A stretch of DNA of 64,000 nt, taken from the NCBI RefSeq assembly GCF_008704495.1, contig NZ_CP023699.1, forward strand, positions 5,704,001 to 5,768,000, in the 5' to 3' direction. Position 1 is the stretch's first letter; the number at the start of each line of letters is the position of its first letter. The position numbers and the translations under genes were made by a program. Source of the DNA: Streptomyces kanamyceticus. Its GTDB lineage: Bacteria > Actinomycetota > Actinomycetes > Streptomycetales > Streptomycetaceae. Shown one piece after another: positions 60,629 through 64,000 of the stretch. The notes under the pieces were generated by a model. It ran no database searches. It was not told the DNA's origin and was given only the letters and a program-made list of their open reading frames with translations.

Positions 60629-62961
60629 GGGGTGTCCCTGTCGTGACGGGAGTGACGGGAGTGACGGGAGTGACGGGAGTGCAGGAGTGCGAAGGGGCGT
60701 ACCGCGTAGGCGCGGTCCAGGAGGAGTTCGCCGAGCGACGCGCCGTCGTCGCCGTCGCCGGGCGGCGCGTCCCTGGCGGCCTGATGGGCAAGGCCCAGGT
60801 AGAACCGGGACAGGTCCTTGCGCAACTCCCTGACGTCGCCCGGGAATTCGAGCCTCGGATCGGCATCCGCCGCCAGGGCGCGCAGCTCGGCGGGGGTGAT
60901 GCCTTCGGCGAGCAGCCGGTGCGCGGTGTCCCACGCCTCCGCCTTCATGCGTACGCGTGCCTGTTCGTCGGTCAGGCCGTGGGCGGAGAAGAGACCGGCC
61001 AGGCGGCGCAGTGCCGTGCCGAGGCTCGTGGCGTCGTGGGCGTGGCCGATGTGGATGCGGACGGCCGCGGTGCGGGCGGCCGTGCGGTGGCGGGAGTGCT
61101 GGGGGACCGCGTCGAGTGCGGCGATCGCGGCGGTGAGGGCGTCGGGGCCGCCGAGTGCGAGCCGCGCGCGTGCGGCGCCGAACGCGGCGCTGCCCAGGGA
61201 GGGATTGCGCAGCCGTACCGCCTCGTGGAACGTCAGTGCCTCGTGCCAGCGCCCCAGGTGCTCGGCGCAGTGGCCGAGGGCCAGTTTGGGCGCGTACTCG
61301 CCGGGGATCGCGGCGTAGACCCGGTCGAAGTGGTCCCTGGCCTCCGGCACCCGGGAGCGGGCGAGCGCGAGCAGGCCGCGGTGCCAGTCGAGCCGCCAGT
61401 CGCGCGGGGCGTCGACGGGCCCTATGGCTGCCTCGGCCAGGGCGAGCGCGGTCCCCGCGGACGTCAGGTCGCCGTCCGAGCGCAGCGCGGCCCGCAACCG
61501 CAGCCTGCAGCGCAGGAGATGGACCTCGGGGGAGTCCCGCCAGTCGCCGGTGTGCTGCAGGAGCGCCTCGGGGTCGTCGTCGCCGAGCCTGCTGAGCTCG
61601 CCGTGGTGGTCGTCGTCCGGGTCGGGGCGCGGCACGGGCAGGCGCTGGGCGACCTCGGGCGGGTCGGGGGTGGTGCGGTGCGGCGCCGACGGCGGGGCCG
61701 CCGCCCAGTGCGAGACCTCGGGGGCGGTGCCGAGGCCGCCGTCCAGGGCGTACGCGGACTGGTGGAACAGCGGCGACGGCTCGAAGGTCTCGGCGCCGGT
61801 GCGCAGCGAGCGCAACTCGCGGAAGACGCCGCGCAGTTGGTCGGCCATCTCACCGGCCGTCGCGTACCGGTCGGCCCGCGCGGTGCGGGTGGCGCGGCGC
61901 AGCGCCCTGGCGAGCGAGACCGGGCCGAGGCCGCGCGGGTCGGCGCCGGGGCCGTTCAGCGGTCCGAGCGCGGCGAGGTCGGCCAGGTCGTGCCGGTTCC
62001 TGCCGAGCCCGCACAGGGTGCGCAGCGTCTCGCCGAGGCTGAACAGGTCGTCCCGCGGGGTGGATTCGCCGCGCTCGCCCACACTCGGCGCGCGGTAGAG
62101 GGAGGTGGTGAGGCCGGGGGCGCCCGCGCGGCGCACGCTGCCCACGTCGATGAGTTTGGTGGTGGAGCCGTCGTGCATGACGTTCGACGGCTTCAGGTCG
62201 CCGTACACCTTGCCGCGTACGGGCGCGTGCAGATGGGCGAGCGGCGCGAGGATCCGCACCCCGTAGGCGAGCGCGAATTCGAGGAGGCGTTCGTGGCCGA
62301 ATTCCTCGGGGTGTTCGAGGGCGCGGTCGCGCACTTCTTCGAGGGTGAGCCCGTCGACGTATTGGAGGACGAGGAAGTCCCCGATCCCGGTGTGGTGGCC
62401 GTAGTTGAACACCCGGATGAAACCGTCGTGGTTGAGCTCGACCAGCTCCTTGCGCTCGCCCTTGAGCAGGCTGTACGAGTCGGCGGCCAGCTCGGCGTGG
62501 AGCATCTTGATGGCGACGGCGCGGTCGTCGACCTTGGTGTCGCGGGCCAGGCACACCTCGCCGAGGCCGCCGTAGCCGAGCGGCCGCACCAGCCGGTACT
62601 GGCCCGCGAGCAGGGTGCCGGGCGGCAGCGGCAGTTCGCCGGGCGCGACGGCCTCGGCGGCGTCCTCGCTGTCGGCGCGGTCCAGGAGCGTGATCGCGGG
62701 CAGGACGGTGGGGTCGGGGTTCTCCGGGGGGAGTTCGACGCGGGCGGGGCGCGGCGGGGCGGCGGCGCCGACGCCCGGGTCGACGATCCAGTGCTGCGAT
62801 GACTCGTCGGGGGCGCCGGGCACGACCGGGGCGCGGGGCGCGGGCGCCGCCGAGTGCAGGCCGGTGTCCGGGTCGACGCGCTCGCCGCTGGCCAGGCAGT
62901 ACCCGGTGGAGGTGAGGGTGCCCGCGCAGCCCGGGTGCGGGCAGCTCGCGCCGGGCGTCAC
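60559..62961 (-). CDS. PknG-like serine/threonine kinase with zinc-ribbon and TPR domain
   Basis: 800 residues. A short cysteine-rich N-terminus (CPHPGC..YCLASG) is followed by the kinase domain (about 115-400): LGYGGLGEVCLA, K152 in VAIKM, YGDLKPSN as the catalytic loop (non-RD, as in PknG), and KLIDVGS in place of DFG. The C-terminal half is a TPR region (ALTFHEAVRLRNPSLG). Zinc ribbon, non-RD kinase and TPR match PknG, the glutamate/aspartate-responsive kinase of actinobacteria. GTG at 62961 overlaps the upstream stop; it overlaps the vWA gene by 70 bases downstream. Confidence 0.9.
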   Translation of the reverse strand: MTPGASCPHPGCAGTLTSTGYCLASGERVDPDTGLHSAAPAPRAPVVPGAPDESSQHWIVDPGVGAAAPPRPARVELPPENPDPTVLPAITLLDRADSEDAAEAVAPGELPLPPGTLLAGQYRLVRPLGYGGLGEVCLARDTKVDDRAVAIKMLHAELAADSYSLLKGERKELVELNHDGFIRVFNYGHHTGIGDFLVLQYVDGLTLEEVRDRALEHPEEFGHERLLEFALAYGVRILAPLAHLHAPVRGKVYGDLKPSNVMHDGSTTKLIDVGSVRRAGAPGLTTSLYRAPSVGERGESTPRDDLFSLGETLRTLCGLGRNRHDLADLAALGPLNGPGADPRGLGPVSLARALRRATRTARADRYATAGEMADQLRGVFRELRSLRTGAETFEPSPLFHQSAYALDGGLGTAPEVSHWAAAPPSAPHRTTPDPPEVAQRLPVPRPDPDDDHHGELSRLGDDDPEALLQHTGDWRDSPEVHLLRCRLRLRAALRSDGDLTSAGTALALAEAAIGPVDAPRDWRLDWHRGLLALARSRVPEARDHFDRVYAAIPGEYAPKLALGHCAEHLGRWHEALTFHEAVRLRNPSLGSAAFGAARARLALGGPDALTAAIAALDAVPQHSRHRTAARTAAVRIHIGHAHDATSLGTALRRLAGLFSAHGLTDEQARVRMKAEAWDTAHRLLAEGITPAELRALAADADPRLEFPGDVRELRKDLSRFYLGLAHQAARDAPPGDGDDGASLGELLLDRAYAVRPFALLHSRHSRHSRHSRHDRDTPWFGTKIRNWIGASAPAPRSTWR
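60643..60678 (-). repeat. 9-bp tandem repeat (gtgacggga x4) in kinase C-terminus
   Basis: Four exact copies, encoding SRH-SRH-SRH-SRH on the minus strand. They lie just upstream of the vWA start, within the sequence that must also provide its translation signals. Confidence 0.75.
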
Positions 62962-64000
62962 GCGGCACCGTCCGGCTCCGCGAGCCGCCGCACCACCCGG
63001 GCGAACGCCTCCACCGCGCGCTCGGCGTCGGCGAGCGGGCAGGGCCCCGCCATCAGGAGCCGCTGCGCCTCGCGGTAGGGGCCGACCGCCTCGGGGTGCT
63101 CGGCGAGGCCGCGCCGGGCGAGCCTGGCCTGGTGGTCGCGGAGCAGCGCGCGCAGCCGCAGGTGGTCATCCAGCATCCCGCGCAGCTCGTACTCGACGGC
63201 CGTGGCCCGCAACAGGTGTGTCTCCACGGCCTGTTCGGCATGGCTGAGCTTCTCCAGGAGGCGCGGCCCGCCCCGCCGGGGCGGCGGCCGCAGTTCGGTG
63301 CTGAGCTGTACGGTCCACAGCGCGGCCCGCGCCGCCAGGCTGGTGGCGGTCGGCGGGTCCACGACGTGCGGCTCCACGCGCTGGAAGAGCCGCCTGGCCC
63401 TGCGCTCGGTGTCGGCGAGCGCGTCGACGCGGGTGCCGATGCGCTGCAGCCAGCGTTGCGCGTGGTCGGCGGGCAGCAGATGTTCGGCGGCCGCGTACGC
63501 GAAGCCGTGCGCGCTGTCGCGCACCACGAGCAGCAACCGGGCGCCGGACGAGGCGAGTTCGCGCAGGATGTGGACGGCGGCCGCGGGCTCGGTGTCGGAC
63601 CGGTCGGCGAAGAGCACGGCGACGGCGGGGTGCCGCCGCGGGGCGTGCCGCAGTTCGTGCCGGAGCACGGCGAGCGCCTCGCGCAGTTCGGGTACGTCCG
63701 GGTCGTCGAGGGCGACGCCCTCCAGGTCGAGGACGAGTCCGATGCTGCCGACGCGGGGGGAGATGCCCGCGCGGGAGAGCAGCGGGGTGCCCGCGGGTTC
63801 GGGTGGCTCGTGTGACGCGTGCGGCGCGGGTGCTTCGCCCGGCGGTTGGGCCAACTCGACTGGTTTCACCGCGAGTTGGGGTGAGAGCTCTCGATCGGCC
63901 ATGTTCAGGACGACGTACAGCGCCTGCCGGGCCCGCGCGTCCTTGTCGGCGAGGAAGAGGATCTCGGTGTCCCAGGCGTCCGCGTCGCCGTTCAGCCAGC
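62958..64000 (-). CDS. Uncharacterised protein, first visible gene of PknG-like operon (5' end outside window)
   Basis: The frame is continuous to the window edge: from 64000 it reads WLNGDADAWDTEILFLADKD, then RARQALYVVLNMADREL. An internal ATG at 63902 would give 314 residues, but the upstream sequence looks coding, so the true start is probably beyond the window. It has an alanine/leucine-rich alpha/beta part (SIGLVLDLEGVAL, AVLFADRSDTEPAA) and a helical arginine-rich C-terminal region. Family not recognised. Its stop overlaps the kinase start (GTGA), indicating co-translation. Confidence 0.75.
   Translation of the reverse strand, partial: WLNGDADAWDTEILFLADKDARARQALYVVLNMADRELSPQLAVKPVELAQPPGEAPAPHASHEPPEPAGTPLLSRAGISPRVGSIGLVLDLEGVALDDPDVPELREALAVLRHELRHAPRRHPAVAVLFADRSDTEPAAAVHILRELASSGARLLLVVRDSAHGFAYAAAEHLLPADHAQRWLQRIGTRVDALADTERRARRLFQRVEPHVVDPPTATSLAARAALWTVQLSTELRPPPRRGGPRLLEKLSHAEQAVETHLLRATAVEYELRGMLDDHLRLRALLRDHQARLARRGLAEHPEAVGPYREAQRLLMAGPCPLADAERAVEAFARVVRRLAEPDGAA

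Overview
The window looks like a chromosomal stretch of a Streptomyces or a very close relative. The third-position GC bias is very high. An AfsR/AfsS-type regulatory pair, WhiJ-like XRE (DUF5753) regulators paired with DUF397 proteins, and bifunctional FbiC for coenzyme F420 are all present. No rRNA and no complete canonical tRNA was seen.

Layout. (1) 1-1369: the 3' part of a FadD3-like acyl-CoA ligase and the C-terminal scrap of a VOC (glyoxalase-fold) gene. (2) 1362-11076: a 9.7 kb integrated element that splits the VOC gene. It is bounded by an 8-bp direct repeat (ctcagaac) and carries a large serine integrase, a structured repeat region with a tRNA-shaped sequence, two HNH nucleases, two small membrane-anchored proteins, a lone phage major capsid gene placed behind an intrinsic terminator, and a module of XRE-TPR regulator, small proteins and a radical SAM/SPASM enzyme. 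(3) 11070-17477: the VOC N-terminus, an ATP-grasp protein, an AbiEi/DUF559-like protein, two small peptides with GHIPxPP repeats and AfsR. (4) 17711-26092: a catabolic gene set (two amidohydrolases, two LLM flavin oxidoreductases, an SDR, an aldehyde dehydrogenase) dotted with a 15-bp palindrome, CTGACG-NNN-CGTCAG. The same palindrome reappears between two divergent genes at 47.3 kb. (5) 26.5-28.8 kb: a WhiJ/DUF397/AbaA-like trio, then fragments of a divergent tetR and quinone reductase pair. (6) 28.8-37.2 kb: PHP metallohydrolase, monooxygenase, secreted protein, ankyrin protein, F420-type LLM enzyme, fbiC and a secreted FG-GAP protein. (7) 37.4-43.3 kb: two tandem paralogous P-loop NTPase-TPR giants. 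(8) 43.4-50.9 kb: ADP-ribosylglycohydrolase, sodium:solute symporter, SDR, a second XRE/DUF397 pair and a GPP34 protein. (9) 51.1-56.2 kb: a D-Ala-D-Ala carboxypeptidase with a long repetitive cytoplasmic region and a polytopic membrane protein. (10) 56.2-64.0 kb: a tightly overlapping minus-strand operon (unknown, PknG-like kinase with TPRs, vWA protein, four-TM membrane protein, solute-binding lipoprotein) that resembles the mycobacterial pknG-glnX-glnH amino-acid-sensing system with a vWA protein added.

How the genes work together. The CTGACG palindromes imply one regulator controlling a dispersed degradation regulon, whose LLM enzymes may use the F420 whose precursor FbiC makes. AfsR and AfsS form the pleiotropic secondary-metabolism switch. 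The 9.7 kb element is self-contained and has two genes with the rare TTA leucine codon. Regions without a convincing gene (3192-4060, 18980-19560, 26093-26509, 49699-50121) hold repeats or inverted repeats, described below.
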